Origin: Glycine soja
Lineage: Eukaryota; Streptophyta; Magnoliopsida; Fabales; Fabaceae
Assembly (NCBI RefSeq): GCF_004193775.1
Contig: NC_041016.1
Coordinates: 36,853,334 to 36,917,333, forward strand
Reading direction: 5' to 3'
Length of the DNA stretch: 64,000 bases
A program made the position numbers and the translations under genes. Below, piece after piece: positions 11,085 to 23,962 of the stretch (its first letter is position 1; the number at the start of each line of letters is the position of its first letter). The notes under the pieces were generated by a model. That model ran no database searches and had not been told where the DNA came from. It saw only the letters and a program-made list of their open reading frames with translations.

Positions 11085-12365
11085 GGCTCCGCACTTAATG
11101 GTGGAGGACACATGAATAGCGCTAGGCAATCAATTCGCGGGGCTCCAGACTCGATGGTGGAGGACACATGAACAGCGTTAGGAAATCAATTAATGGGTCT
11201 CTGAAAGATTAGAGGGTGGAGGATAGGTGAACAGCGCTAGGCAATCAATTTGCGGGGCTCCAGCCTCGATGGTGGAGGACACATGAATGACAATCAATTC
11301 ATGGGGCTCCGAATAAGATTTGAGGGTGGAGGATAGGCGAACAGCGCTAGGTAATCAATTCGCGGAACTCCAGACTCGATGGTGGAGGATGCATGAATGA
11401 CAATCAATTCATGGGGCTTCGAATAAGATTTGAGGGTGGAGGATAGGCAAACAGCGCTAGGAAATCAATTCGCGTGGCTCCAGACTCGTTGGTGGAGGAT
11501 GCATCAATGACAATCAATTCATGGGGCTCCAAATAAGATTTGAGGGTGGAGGATAGGCGAACAGCGCTAGGCAATCAATTCGTGGGGCTCTAGACTCGTT
11601 GGTGGAGGATGCATGAATTACAATCAATTCATAGGGCTCCGAATAAGATTGGAGGGTGGAGGATAGGCGTACAGCGCTTGGCAATGAATTCGCGGGGCTC
11701 CAGACTCGTTGGTGGAGGATGCATGAATGACAATCAATTCATGGGGCTCCGAATAAGATTTGAGGGTGGAGGATAGGCGAATAGCGCTAGGCAATCAATT
11801 CGTGGGGCTCCAGCCTCGATGGTGGAGGATGCATGAATGACAATCAATTCATGGGGCTCCGAATAAGATTTGAGGGTGGAGGATAGGCGAACAGCGCTAA
11901 GCAATCAATTCGCGGGGCTCCAGCCTCGATGGTGGAGGATGCATGAATGACAATCAATTCATGGGGCTCCGAATAAGATTTGAGGGTGGAGGATAGGCGT
12001 ACAGCGCTTGGCAATGAATTCGCGGGGCTCCAGACTCGTTGGTGGAGGATGCATGAATGACAATCAATTCATGGGGCTCCGAATAAGATTTGAGGGTGGA
12101 GGATAGGCGAACAGCGCTAGGCAATCAATTCGTGGGGCTCCAGCCTCAATGGTGGAGGATGCATGAATGACAATCAATTCATGGGGCTCCGAATAAGATT
12201 TGAGGGAGGAGGATAGTCGAACAGCGCTAGGCAATCAATTCGTGGGGCTCCAGACTCGTTGGTGGAGGATGCATGAATGACAATCAATTCGTGGGGCTCC
12301 AGACTTGTTGGTGGAGGATGCATGAATGACAATCAATTCATGGGGCTCCGGATAAGATTTGTTGG
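11085..12365. repeat. 110-bp satellite array, about 11 units
   Basis: The word GGATAGGCGA recurs at 11331, 11441, 11551, 11661, 11771, 11881, 11991, 12101 and 12211, an exact 110-bp step. Each unit is a dimer of two related halves of about 52-58 bp: one with GGGCTCCAGACTCGTTGGTG, one with GGGCTCCGAATAAGATTTG, both followed by TGGAGGAT and CAATCAATTC. The first three units (from 11085) are more irregular. It lies in the 3' non-coding part of the host retrotransposon, as is common for Tat/Ogre elements. Confidence 0.92.
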
Positions 12366-12489
12366 CAGGACCGAATGGTCCACCATTTTTTTTCTACCTA
12401 AAAAGGGTAATCATGCTTTTTGCAAAGAATAATAAATCATTCGCGAGAGCACTATATCTTAGAGAAACAATATACCCGTACCAAAGGTA

Positions 12490-15400
12490 ATTTTCCTTGT
12501 AACCGAAAATGAAGGGCAGGATGTCAACATTTAGCTTTTAAATGAACATTCAGGGGAAACATCGGGTTAAGCTGAAATTGGGAATAAATCACTCATAGTG
12601 TATAAAAACTCACACAGACAAGTGTTTTACCCTAATCCTAAACCATAACTGCACCATGAATTTATTTTGCACACGATTTCCTATCGAATCAAAAGATTAC
12701 ACGCACGATCACGGATCAATAGGATTTTCTCGAGGGTAGTGTTTCTGGAGAGGAAACTGGGTGTTTCGATCTTTTCCTCTTCGTTTAAGTGGGATGGGAT
12801 ATCGCCAGTTGAGAATGACTTTGAATGGCAATCCCAAAGGAAGAACCACCTAAAAATGGGTTTTCCTTTGTCGACAGCCATTTACCTTGCCGAAAATTTA
12901 TCTGGTCTGAAGATCCTCTGTTCTCTTTCTTTCATTGATCGGGAATTGCTCAATTTTCCTCCGATCTTTTCCTTTTTACTTCCTTCCGATCTTTTGATCA
13001 GGAATCCTTCTTTTCCTTTCTTTTCATTTTTTCCTTTTCTTTCTTTTCATTTCTTGCTTTTCTTTCTTTTCATTTCTCCCTCTCCGTTTCTTTCTTTGGG
13101 AAATCGGGTTTTAGCATTCGTTATTTGCTCTCCCTTGAGGAGATTCTGTGTCCTTCTCTTCGGGGGAAAGGGTGAGGATTCACTTCACAGACCAAGGTTC
13201 AAAGTAGCTTAAGGTTGTGTCTCAACATGGTCTTTTCATCGCGTAAGCCCGATTTTGATATTTGGGGCAAAACAAATTCGCGTGTCGAGGTGTCGGTCTC
13301 GGGTTGAATTTCCATATTATTTCCACGAGGCACGCGTAACATTGATGATTTGGGAACCACGTGCAAAATTAGTCATGGCTACAGCTAGGTGGGTACTCAA
13401 GCATCCAGTTTATGGCATTGTGATACTAAGGCTTGGGATTTACACAAGTAGACCGAATATTTCCAAATTATGTTCTTTCATCAGTTCAATGAATCCATCC
13501 ATTCTTATCTCGGTTATTCTGGAAAATAAACTCTTAGTGTTAGTCCCTTGTTTCCAAAAGATATGTTGGCTCTCTATGAATGATTTATGCTTCCTATGAT
13601 CATAACATGCCGACCTTCGAGGTCTTTCTTTCTCTTTTCTTTTTGTTTCATTTTTTATGTTCGCAAAAACTATACATCCATCGTTACCTATGAGAAAAGC
13701 TTTTCCTTTGTACACCCACATTCCTATACACGACAAACTTTTTCTGTACACACGTGCATTAAAAAATCTTTCTCTTTATATCAACATGGTCTATAACCTC
13801 TATTCCTTTTCAAAGATTTCTTTTTCCCTTTTTCAACATACACTCGTTGTTTATACAAAAACTTTCTTTATATACACTCATTGTTCACACACAAGAATTT
13901 CTTTTCACACAAAATCTTTTCATATACTTTTTATGTACAAAAACTCTTTTCTTTTCTTTATATACAGATATGACATTTGTTCACAACGCCCCATTCTTTT
14001 TCTATTTTTGGTGTTATCATGATGTTTGTTCGTTTTAGGACGACGTTCCTAAATGAAAACTCTACACGGTTTCGGAATTTGAACAAACATTATCGACAAT
14101 AACGAAGTAATCACTAACGCAATAGTCCAAACAAAATATATGCACAAAACAAATGACAATCGCAACAACAAAAAACAAAGGTTAGTCCCTCAAGTCATAG
14201 AAATAAAATAACATGTAAATGATAAATGATGAAACATAAAAAGAACATGAATCTGGGATTCCACGGTCATGTGGCTCCGCATGCCACCGGACTCTTGGGT
14301 CACGGTAACAAAAAGTGGGGTGGTAGACAAAAGCAGGGCTTTTGCTCCTATGTATCCTCAATTTGTGATGATGAACTCAGACCTACGTAGTTCTTGATAA
14401 CTGTGAGACTAAAAATAGTCTCGGTGTTTTCTTCACTAAAATGCGAACATGCTTTAGTAAAGAGACAAAACTTTCAACTGATCAGAGCAACATATGCTTT
14501 TTTTTTTTGAAAAATGATGTGTCTATCGGGGAAGGAGAGTATGCTGATGAAATTTTCTCATAACCATAAATGAGATTTTAGCATTTCGTTTCTAAACGAC
14601 CATTTAGAGGAAACACTGGGTCCAACAAAGATAGGAGAAAATCGCTCAAAGTGTATCAATCTCACACAGGTAAGTGTTTTATCCTAATTCCGAACCACAG
14701 ATATGACTTAATTTTGCAAATCATTTCCTATCAAATCAAAGATTACATGCGTGATCATGGATCAATAGGACTTATTTTGGGAATGGTTTTTAGGTGGGAA
14801 ATTTGTCTTTGAGTGTTTTTGACTTTTCCTCTTCTGTTTTTGTTTAGTGCGTGGCGAGAAAGTCGCTAGCGCACAGGATTTTGTCGGCAATCAAAGGGAG
14901 ATGACCACTTTAGGTTGTGGTTTCCTTTTTCTTGTTTACTTGGTGACAATTCTGTATTGTTCAGATATTGTCTGATCCAAAGACCTTTCTGGATGTTTCT
15001 TCTGTTTTCTTCCGATCCTTGATCGGGAATTTTCTTTCCTTTTTTTGCTTTCTCCCACTCTTTGATTGGGAATTTTTCTTTTCTTTTTCTTTTTTTTTGT
15101 TGTTTTCCGAGGGCAAGGATTGACATTCTCACTCTGGGTCAAGGTTTATGATAAGTTGGGATTTTGTCAGGGTTTGGCTAGCAGTTCGGGAATAAAGGGG
15201 ATGCCCTACATTATTTCCATGATACACATGCAACAATGATGATTAGGAAATTTTATGCAAAACTGGTCATGCATGCACCCATGTGGACACTCAAGCATCA
15301 AGTTTTTATGGTCATGTGACACTAGGGCTCAGGATTCATTTTCCCTATTTTAAGTCAAACTAGTGTTTCCAAAATATGTTCTTTTATCAAATCATGCATT

Positions 15401-15799
15401 CATCCGAGTCCATTTTGGGCGCTCGAAAAATTTTCACAACGTTCACTCTTCAAGTGTATACACATTTTTTTTCAAAAACTAGTTAAGATCAGTAAAATCT
15501 TTCAAAGAAAAGTTGGAAATTATCTCTTTTCACAAGTATGTTGTTTTTTAGCTAGTCAACTTTTTATTTTTTTTTTATTATTATTTTTTTTTCTATATTT
15601 TTTTTTCTTCCTTCTTTTTCTTTTCTTGCTCGCTCTTTTTTTTTCATGAGGTATTTTTCTACCTAAACATACGTATATTTTTGTGAGGTATTTTGCCATA
15701 TACATGCGTGTCCAAGGTATCTTGCTACCTAAACATACATATATATGTTTTGTGAAGTTTTTTTGCTACATACATGCATATCCAAGGTATCTTTCTACC

Positions 15800-15834
<35 letters not shown>

Positions 15835-16080
15835 TGAGCTTGTGCTTGTTTTATTTAAATTCCTAGGTTCATCAGCAACTAGGTGTGTCCTGCTATGACT
15901 TGAGAAACAAAAGTGATCAAATAACAAACAGAGATTTAAAAGGTACTAGGTTTCCTCCTAGTAGCGCTTCTTTAACGTCTTGAGCTGGACGCGTGATGGC
16001 TTGTCGGTCACGGACCTAGTACTTTGCTTACCTTCGGCTTTGGACTTGGTCGCCTATTGGTCGGCCATGGGTCGTAAGCA
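12490..16080. repeat. Non-coding 3' region with a 2-kb internal segmental duplication
   Basis: Segment 12499-13580 aligns with 14565-15440: shared landmarks are GAGGAAACA or GGGGAAACA, TCACACAGRYAAGTGTTTTA, TCCTATCRAATCAAA, ATCAYGGATCAATAGGA and the CATG-rich end. The copies are diverged with many indels. Between them, 14325-14400 carries the CAGACCTACGTAGTTCTT motif seen in related LTRs. At 15640-15833 there is a diverged repeat of about 65-70 bp (CTACCTAAACATAC) ending in an (AT)n run. Open frames here, including one at 12667-13212, are pyrimidine-rich and show no domain; I see no gene. Confidence 0.6.
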
Positions 16081-16085
16081 ACGCT

Positions 16086-17030
16086 CTAACCTTTTTGTTG
16101 ATGAGCTGAGGTGAACTCTAGAGGTGATGGCAGTGCGTCTGTTGCCCGCTGCCGGCCATCCCCAGGCTGCTGTGGTGTTTCGCCCTGCACCTGCCTGGGG
16201 ACGCAGTACTTCTTGATGAAAGCTCGATTAGTAGAGGGCCTGATGACCTTGCTGGGGGCGACAGGCACTCCGTAGAACTGACAGAGACCCGTAATTAGAG
16301 CTTGGCAACTCCAAGACCCTGTTGGACTTCTTCTGGTCAACTGGGTGTCTTGCGGGCGCGATCCCTGCAAACAATAGATGAAATCAAAAATCAGTTAAGC
16401 GATGTGCATACTTACCTATGTCATGATGACGTGACCTTGCTGGGGGGAACAGGCACCCTGTAGGACTATAGAGGCCCGTAACCAAAGCTGGAAACCCCAA
16501 GGCCCTGTTGGACTTCTCCGGGTCCACTGGGTGTCTTTGTGGGTGCGATTCCTATGTCACGATGGCATGACCTCGCTGGGGGGACGGGCACCCTGTAGGA
16601 CTGACAGAGGCCCACAACCAGAGCTGGAAACCCCAGGGCCCTGTTGGACTTCTTTGGGTCCACTGGGCGTCTTGTGGACGCGATCCCTGTAAACAATAGA
16701 TGACATCAGAAATCAATTGAGCCATGTGCATACTTGCCTATGTCATGACGGCACAGACCAACTGATACATCTGCAGGGGGAGATTGGCATTGTGGTCGCT
16801 GGGCAGAATGTTGCTAAATAGCAACGTCATCCATATCCATGTAAGAGTGGTCATGTTGGTGCGCATGATCCGCACTCGTCTTTTTGCAGCGGCACGAGTG
16901 AAATCTTTCCCCGGTATGCATAGTAGATGCGTGATAGCCTCCCTCTCTGGATGTGCTCACACAGTTGGTCGCCCTCCAATATCAGGGGGTGGCCCAGGAA
17001 CTGATAAAAGGAAACTATTGGCCCCTTAAT
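16086..17030 (-). pseudogene. Second ORF relic of the Tat/Ogre-like element (plant transposon-protein superfamily), with a triplicated segment
   Basis: In one minus-strand frame 16880-16690 reads NMTTLTWIWMTLLFSN...LQMYQLVCAVMT, which lines up with NMTTLAQTWSLLSFSN in the second ORF of the Athila-like element (51690-53203). Downstream, GLCQFYGVPVAPSKVIRPS and AFIKKYC (16370-16230) line up with ALCKARGVQ and AYIKKNC there. The stretch around GFPALVVGLCQSYRVPVPP is present three times (about 16690-16570, 16540-16440, 16370-16245), so the ORF has an internal triplication. Stops and frameshifts interrupt it. Function is unknown; the superfamily is annotated in databases as a putative plant transposon protein (my recollection, not searched). 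Confidence 0.6.
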
Positions 17031-17108
17031 CGGGAGCGCAAGTCTCGGTTAAGCATCTAAGGGCAAAGGACCTTATATTCTCTTAAGGTGTGGATATGGA
17101 GCACACTG

Positions 17109-17205
17109 AAAATGAGGACGCGTAGCCCACTAAAGGCGAGGGCGTGCAACCCTCTGCAGGCGAGGATGTGCAGTCCTCTAATGGCGAGGACATATAGTCC
17201 TCTAA
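17109..17205. repeat. 24-bp tandem repeat, four copies
   Basis: The unit is close to GGCGAGGATGTGCAGTCCTC plus TAAT; GAGG words occur at 17114, 17138, 17162 and 17186. It sits beside the second-ORF relic and is probably slippage-derived. Confidence 0.8.
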
Positions 17206-17699
17206 AGGTGATAGGTACTAGTACCCAAGGGTCCACCTTTATGAGAAAGCAAGAGATCGACTCATCGAGAGGGCCGGTCATCCAAAAAGATTGGACACGA
17301 GATGTAGGAAATTTATGCAGTTAACATGATTTTTAGGGATGCAGACGCATACAACCATTGTCGTGAAATTTGGTAATGCTGACCTCATATGAAACAATGC
17401 AATGCAATGGAAAGTTGTACAATGTTCATGACATTCTTTCCCTATTTTGTGATTTTGATTTTGATTTAATTTTTTTGGAAAACACAGATTGACTGTCCTT
17501 TTGAAAAAGGTGATAATTTATGCAACCTTATCCTATCTTTTCCAAATCCCTCTGGAAACTCCCTCAGAGTGTATGTTCTGTTTGATTTAGTCACTTGACC
17601 ATTTTGGAGTGACGGCAATGGAGCCGCTCGACGTTTAATCAATCTATGGAAATTCCACGGTTTCTCTCCCCCCCTTTTTTTTCTTGTTTAAAAACATCG

Positions 17700-17945
17700 A
17701 CGGGTGAGAACTTTTGATCTGCCCCTATGTTCACTTGAGGCTCATGCACGATGCCCCTCATTGCTTCAGTGTAAGGCTTTGAGGTACCAATTGTTGTCTT
17801 TCGTCATGACCTTGTAGCTGGGAACCTATTGGGTGAGAACTTCTAATCTGCCCCTAGGTTCGCTTGAGGTTTATGCATGGTGCCTTTCATTGCCCCAGTG
17901 TAGGGCTTAGAGGTACCAATTGTTGTCTTGTTTTCACAACCTTGT
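17700..17945. repeat. 130-bp tandem duplication
   Basis: Two diverged units share GGTGAGAACTT, ATCTGCCCCTA, GGTACCAATTGTTGTCTT and CCTTGTAG, with starts at 17704 and 17834. The surrounding 17210-18047 holds no recognisable gene. Confidence 0.7.
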
Positions 17946-18052
17946 AGTGAGGAAGAATGAAAGAAGCAGTTGATTCTTACAAAAAGAATTTTCCAAGGAC
18001 GAGAAATAGTTGAAGGATTTTTCAGTTGATGGATTAAGTCAAATGACTCCTA

Positions 18053-19119
18053 TGTAGAAGCAAGATGTTTTGATGTCTTGATGATGCTAAAGGATCAATT
18101 GCTTCTAAGTTTTATTCAAGACAAGAATCCCAGAAAATCAAGATATATGATCAAGTTGATCTCTAGAATCTTTAGGAAGAAGTTTCCAAATTGAAAAACA
18201 AAAGGTTTGACCAAAGAATTCTATCATTTCAAATTGAGATTTGCTTTCTGGTAATCGATTACCAGCAGTTGAAAATGTTTATAACAGTCACTAGAAATTT
18301 GAATTCAAAATTTATAACGTGTAATTGATTACACATGGATGGTAATTGATTACCAGCAGTTTATTGAACGTTTTAATTCAAATTTTTAAAACCTGTAATC
18401 GATTACACAAGTCTTGTAATTGATTACCAGAGGGGATTTTCAGAATATAATTTCTAAGAGTCACATCTATTCGAATGGTTTATGAATGGTCATCAAAGGT
18501 CTATTTATATGTGACTTGGAAACACGAATTGAAAGAGAGTTTTCATTGCCCAAAAAGTTTTATCCTCTCAAAAGATTAAGAGTTTTTCTGAACTGAAATG
18601 TCTTATCCTCTCAAAAAGATTCCTTGGTCAACCACTTGCATATTTAATAAGGAATTTTGATTGATCTTCATTGTACAATCTATCTTTTTTAAGAGAGATC
18701 TCTTCTTCTCTTCTTCTTATTTCAGAAAAGGGATTAAGAGACCGTGGGTCTCTTGTTGTAGAGGATTCCTGAACACAAGGGAAGGGTTGTCCCTGTGTGG
18801 TTCAGACTTTGTAAAATGAGTCTTACAAAAAGAGTGGAAAATCTCAAGTGGGTTGCTTGAGGACTGGACGTAGGCACGGGAAGTGGTTGAACCAGTATAA
18901 ATCAAGTTTGCATTCCTCTCTTCCCTTAAACTTCTTTTATTTTTTGCTATTTATCTTTTGCTTTAAAGAAGTTTATTTTGAATTGTCTTTTGAGTAATTC
19001 ATGTTAAGGGTGCATTGTTAATCCGAAAAGAGAGAGTGGAAGTTTAATTGGGGAATAGTCTTTGTATCTTAATTCAACCCCCCCTTTTTCTTAAGGTAAC
19101 TGATGCCATTTGTCCAACA
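18053..19119 (+). mobile_element. Solo LTR (copia-like), target duplication TCCTA
   Basis: The LTR starts TGTAGAAGCAAGATG and ends TTTGTCCAACA, and is flanked by perfect TCCTA copies at 18048-18052 and 19120-19124. Its ends and the terminal C-rich tract (TTCAACCCCCCC) resemble the LTR family at 34700-36320, as does GAACCAGTATAAA near 18890. It carries five GTAATYGATTAC palindromes (18251, 18321, 18342, 18395, 18416). No internal sequence remains, so the element collapsed by LTR recombination after inserting into the Tat/Ogre-like element. Confidence 0.88.
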
Positions 19120-19618
19120 TCCTATTCTTGATAACTCACTTCTCTCTAAAGAGACAAACTTCCCGGAATGATAAAATGAGGTAACATGAACGTCTTGAAA
19201 AGACAGTCAATCAAATGCTTTTTTTTTTCTTTTTGAACTCTTTTTTTAGTTTTATTTTGAAACTTATTTGTTTTGAACTTTACTCGTTGTTTTACGGCAC
19301 CCCCACCAACGTGCAAGACGAGTAATCTCTGATTGAACGGTCTTGGAAGTCCAAACTCAGGAGCACAGGTCGCTTGAGCAAACAAACCAATGGCTTGCAC
19401 CCACATTCCAGTGAAAGTTGAATAAGCAAAGATGCGTTTGTGAGAGAATGAGGGACAAAGATATCAACTTTATCCATTTCATTTAACATTGTAACTGTGG
19501 TTTACAATAATGGTACAAACTTGAAAATCCTGATGAGTCATTAGAGATATCTAACAACAGCTTTCACAATTGCCCCATGTGTGGCATCTCTTGTCAATGT
19601 CAAGATTTACATGCGATT

Positions 19619-21346
19619 TTACTCAAATTTCAGCCAGCCCACATCAATTAGACATTGCACCTTACGCTTCAGAGCCCTACAATGCTCAATGGAACGCCCC
19701 GGGGCTTCTCCGTGACAAGCACACGTTGCATTCGAGTTGTATTCTCGGAGAAATGGAGGTTGATGAACCTTGGCTAGGGTTATGGCTACCATTGAATTAT
19801 CAAGTAGATATGGGAGCAAGTCAGCATAGGACACTGGAATTGGGGTGAATTCTACAGGCTTTCTCGCTGCAAAATTCATTTCTTGGTTGGTGTTTTTGGT
19901 TTGTGCTAAAGGCGGTGTTCGTCATTGGAAGTGCGGTAGACAGACTTTGTGGTTGATTTAGGGATTGCCTTTATGGATAACTGGGTGGTGGGTAAGGAGA
20001 AGGTTTGTTATTGGCTGAGTAATGACATTGTTGGGTTGGTGGGAAACTTGGCTGTATAGGAATGGCAGTCACAGCACGGCTTCTCCCTCATTCTCACCCT
20101 CTTCATCTGCCCTAGTTTTTTTTTTTGGCATTTATCAAAGCATGATGATCAGATTTGCCTCTTTTTAGACCCACTTTGATCTTTTCGTCGGTGAAGACCA
20201 TATAATCAAAGCTTGAAGGTGTGTAGCCCACCCTCTTTTCATAGTAGAATATTGGTAATGTGTCTACTATCATTGTCATGATTTTTTCTCCGTCATTGAG
20301 GTGCCACTTGAGCTGCCAGGTCTCTCCACCTTTAGGCGTATTCTTTTGAAAGATCCGTGCCCCCTTTTTGCACATGTTCTGTAGTTGCATCCTATCCGAA
20401 GACATTATACTGACACTGCCTAACGAAGGCAACCACTAGGTCCTTCCAAGAATGGACTCGGGAAGGTTCCAAGTTAGTGTACCAGGTAACAGGTACCCCA
20501 GTAAGACTTTCTTGGAAGGAATGTATCAACAATTCCTCATCTTTTGCGTATGCCCCCATCTTCCGATAATACATCTTTAGATGGTTCTTGGGGCAAGTAG
20601 TCCCCTTGTCTTGTCAAAGTCCAGCACCTTGAACTTGGGAGGGTGATGATATTAGGTACTAGGAACAACTCTTCTAGGTTAGCAAAGGCATAATCTTCAC
20701 CTCCTTCAATGGCCCTGAGCCTTTCCTCTAGATGATCCAACTTTCCCATTTCAGCCATAGCATGAGGGTTTTTACTTGTTGTGGAATGCAAGAGGTGTAG
20801 TTGGGGATGATACTGAGGGCCCTCCAAAGGGTTTTGTAGGGGTATACCACCAACTGCTTGCCCTTCAGTGGCATATCCGAGGCAAGGCTCGAAGTCGGCT
20901 AGATTATGGTGGGGAATTTCATGTGTCTCCCCCACGGTTTAAGAGACATGTGCATGATCAGTTTGGGGTTGTTGGCTCTCAATGGGTATAGTAGTGGAGT
21001 TATTGACATTCTTATTGGGAGTGTACACCACATTGGGTGGCGTATAGTTGAGAGGCAAGCCATATGGCGGGAAGGCGTGCTCGTTTTGAATTTGCACATC
21101 ATGGGGGCTGCCCGTACTTCCCAAATCTTTGCCTACCATAGCTGAGGTTGGATGATTCATTTGGTTGAGGCCAGATGGGGGCACCGGGTTCACCTTAGCA
21201 ACAGTGCTGGTAGCGGCAACTGCAACTGCACTGGCTTCCATTATCTTCTTCATGATCATCATGGCCTCCATCATCGTGGCCATTTGCTCTTTCATGGCCT
21301 CCATGTTGGCCTTCATCTTCTCTTGTACCTCCTCTACTTCACCCAT
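19619..21346 (-). pseudogene. gag relic of the Tat/Ogre-like element
   Basis: Consecutive minus-strand pieces read as one gag in order: a Met-rich coiled-coil start (EEVQEKMKANMEAMKEQM, about 21340), a Pro-rich linker, a segment with MGKLDHLEERLRAIEG (about 20760), the conserved core RKMGAYAKDEELLIHSFQ...TWYTNLE...SWKDLVVAFVRQ (20565-20410), then QLQNMCKKG and MIVDTLPIFYYEKRVGY (20400-20210), and a C-terminal part with YLLDNSMVAITLAKVHQPPF and CHGEAPGRSIEHC (19850-19640). Each junction requires a frameshift or passes a stop. The protein would form the virus-like particle. No protease or polymerase follows; the solo LTR 18053-19119 and then the second-ORF relic come next. Confidence 0.82.
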
Positions 21347-21349
21347 TAC

Positions 21350-22845
21350 TCTAGCTCTAGCACAGGTTCGGTGAGGGCACCGTAAAGCATGTTTTTTTTA
21401 TAACAATGATTAAGTTCATTTTATTTTATTTTATTTTTCAAGGAAAGAATGTAATGAGCAATGCAACCAATGAAAAGCATGGATGTATGCGAATGATGCA
21501 TAGTTGAAGTATTGCGAATTTTTACGCAGGACATGGGGTTGAATCAATTTAGATTTTCAACATGGTCCATGACATCTTTGTCAAGGTGAAGCTGGAAGTA
21601 ACAAGGATATCAACAATGCTAAACGTGTTTGGCAGTAGACGAAGCAATGATGTAACACGATCCATCTTTTGCCCCAATTTTGCAAGATGGTTACTTCCTT
21701 ACTTCAACTTGACTCGATGAACCTTTTCGTAAAAGCACGAGCTTGGTTCAACCCCATAACCCAGGGAATGGCAATTTTGATCGCCAATACTTCAACAACA
21801 TTTCATAGGGATGAAAGACTCGGGAATACGCATGCTATGGAAAATGTAATTATGAAATTGAGATGCCCGAAGAGACATCCTTTCTTAGTTAACCATGCAT
21901 TAGGTACCATGCTCAATCATTTTGTTTTGTTGTTTGTGTTTTTTTATTTATTTTAGAAATGGGTTTATGATCCCAACATGGTTGGCTCATGGTACCTAAC
22001 ACATGCAACTAAGAATGCAGCGTGAATTTTCGCGCTTTCTTTTTTGTTTTTGTCTTGCAGGGGAAAACGCAAGGGTCATGCATGAGCAAACATGAAAACA
22101 ATTAGTATGCAATTTGTAGATCAAAAAAGTTTGTTGAATGCATATGCATGATGATGCAATGACTCATGCAAAATGTGATGCTGGAATATGATAACGGACA
22201 AATGTAGGAACGATATGTTCATTATGATGCCATGAAGAGATGCTTATGCGATGCATGATATGAATGCATTTAAAGACACGAGAGCCCGGAAAATCATCTC
22301 TCCTTACTTGCGCATTTGGGGGCGCAGTGCCCCATGTGTGCAGTTAAGAAGACGATATGGATCTTCCGACTTCCTACGACAAAAGAAGAGACCCATATAC
22401 AACGCATGTGTGACGGCATGATGCAGATGCGCAAAAGCGCAACAGGGGGATTTACACAGCATGGCAATATCCTCAAATAATCATACAACAAAGGCGTACA
22501 TGACCTTTAGGTTATATGCATGACAGTGTTTAAAAGGCACGCAACGTGTTCGCTTCGTGCCCCTATTTTAGGGACCTATAGGATAATATCTAGGGGTCTC
22601 CAATAACTACTCCCAACGATCCATATCTCACATGGCTGTTTTCTAGAGGTATCATCACTCAAGATAATAATATTGCGGCGGTATGGAATACCAGCGACAA
22701 CACATTATAAAGAGAGAAAGCTCTAGACGAGGTTTCACTATTATCAAGCAAGTCAGAGACCTAGCATGACCATAGATTCACCTCCACTCCTTAAATTCCC
22801 ATGGACCCGGGTATAGGGCCCCTTTTTTACTCAAACCCGTGGGTG
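21350..22845 (-). other. Leader (5' untranslated region) of the Tat/Ogre-like element, SIRE-interrupted
   Basis: I see no gene. This continues at 32536-32672 across the SIRE insertion. It includes 22738-22825, which resembles 7935-8025 (TCAGAGACCTAGCATGACCA). Confidence 0.55.
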
Positions 22846-22850
22846 CTTAG
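22846..22850. repeat. Target-site duplication CTTAG, left of SIRE
   Basis: CTTAG here matches CTTAG at 32531-32535, directly outside the TG and CA ends of the complete SIRE copy. A five-base duplication is the copia norm and proves a single insertion event. Confidence 0.95.
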
Positions 22851-23960
22851 TGTTTGTGCTTAGCTCTACTGAGTGTTTAAAAGATTGGCTAAGATTTTGT
22901 TAAAACATAAGCACTTAGACAATGAAGGAAAGCTGGAGTTGCTGCACATGATGTCCAACGTTATGTCAAGGAATCAGATCGGGCTGCACAATGCACAAGG
23001 CAAGATAAAATGTCAAATGAAGAATTGAAGCTGCAGGATCCACGATGTCGGATACAATGTCCAGGACATCCTGCCCGAAAATACTGGACACATAAATCTG
23101 TTATATCTTTAACAGATTGTGCAGGATCCACGATGTCGGACACGATGTCCTGACATCCGGCCCGAAAATACTGGACACATAAATCTGTTATCTCTTTAAC
23201 AGATTATTGTGCAGTTAGCAACAGATTAGACGATCTATCTCTTGGAACGAATTAAAAGATAATTAAAGTTCGAATTACAAACTTGAATAGTTCGTTCAGG
23301 GATTAAAGATTAAAGATAAAAACTAAAAGATCAAACTGTATCCTTTAGATCTTTAAGTGCAGATTTTCAGGAGAATGATAGATCTCATCCAGCACAAGTA
23401 GTTGCAGCCCAGAAACGCACACTGCTATATAAACATGAAGGCTGCACGAGTTTTCTACCAAGTCCGGGATTGAAGAGTTATTTTGTGAGTTTTGGGACTT
23501 GAGGGTTTTGTGAGCCACCTTGATGTTACCCTAACATCAAGTGTTGGACCTGAGTGTGTAGAGTTGATCTCTATAGTGTGTGGAGTTGATCTCTATTGTT
23601 CAGAGAGCAATCTCTGGTGTGTATTCGATTTAATTGTAAACACGGGAGAGTGTTTGAGAGGGAGTGAGAGGGGTTCTCATATCTAAGAGTGGCTCTTAGG
23701 TAGAGGTTGCACGGGTAGTGGTTAGGTGAGAAGGTTGTAAACAGTGGCTGTTAGATCTTCGAACTAACACTATTTTAGTGGATTTCCTCCCTGGCTTGGT
23801 AGCCCCCAGATGTAGGTGACGTTGCACCGAACTGGGTTAACAATTCTCTTGTGTTATTTACTTGTTCTGATCTGTTCATACGGTCATATACATTCTGCAT
23901 GTTCTGAAGCGTGATGTCATGACATCCGGTACGACATCTGTCATTGATATCAGAATTTCA
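22851..23960 (+). repeat. 5' LTR of the complete SIRE element
   Basis: It starts TGTTTGTGCTTAG and ends TCAGAATTTCA. The first base difference from the 3' LTR is at the fifth position (T here, A there). It holds nine GATGTC/GACATC words, in four clusters at 22950, 23044, 23132 and 23913. Confidence 0.95.
23426..23433 (+). promoter_or_regulatory. TATA box of the SIRE LTR promoter
   Basis: TATATAAA lies 575 bases into the LTR; the 3' LTR has the same box at 31996-32003. Transcription would start about 30 bases downstream, leaving roughly 500 bases of R-U5. Confidence 0.75.
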
Positions 23961-23962
23961 AT

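Noticed and set aside
11085..12365. Centromeric satellite
   Set aside because: Only about 1.3 kb, inside a retrotransposon, and the 110-bp unit does not match the 91/92-bp soybean centromere repeats as I remember them.
12667..13212. A 181-codon open frame on the plus strand
   Set aside because: It is pyrimidine-rich (TTTCCTTTTC runs), encodes Phe/Leu/Ser-rich low-complexity sequence and overlaps the duplicated non-coding region whose sister copy at 14565-15440 is not open.
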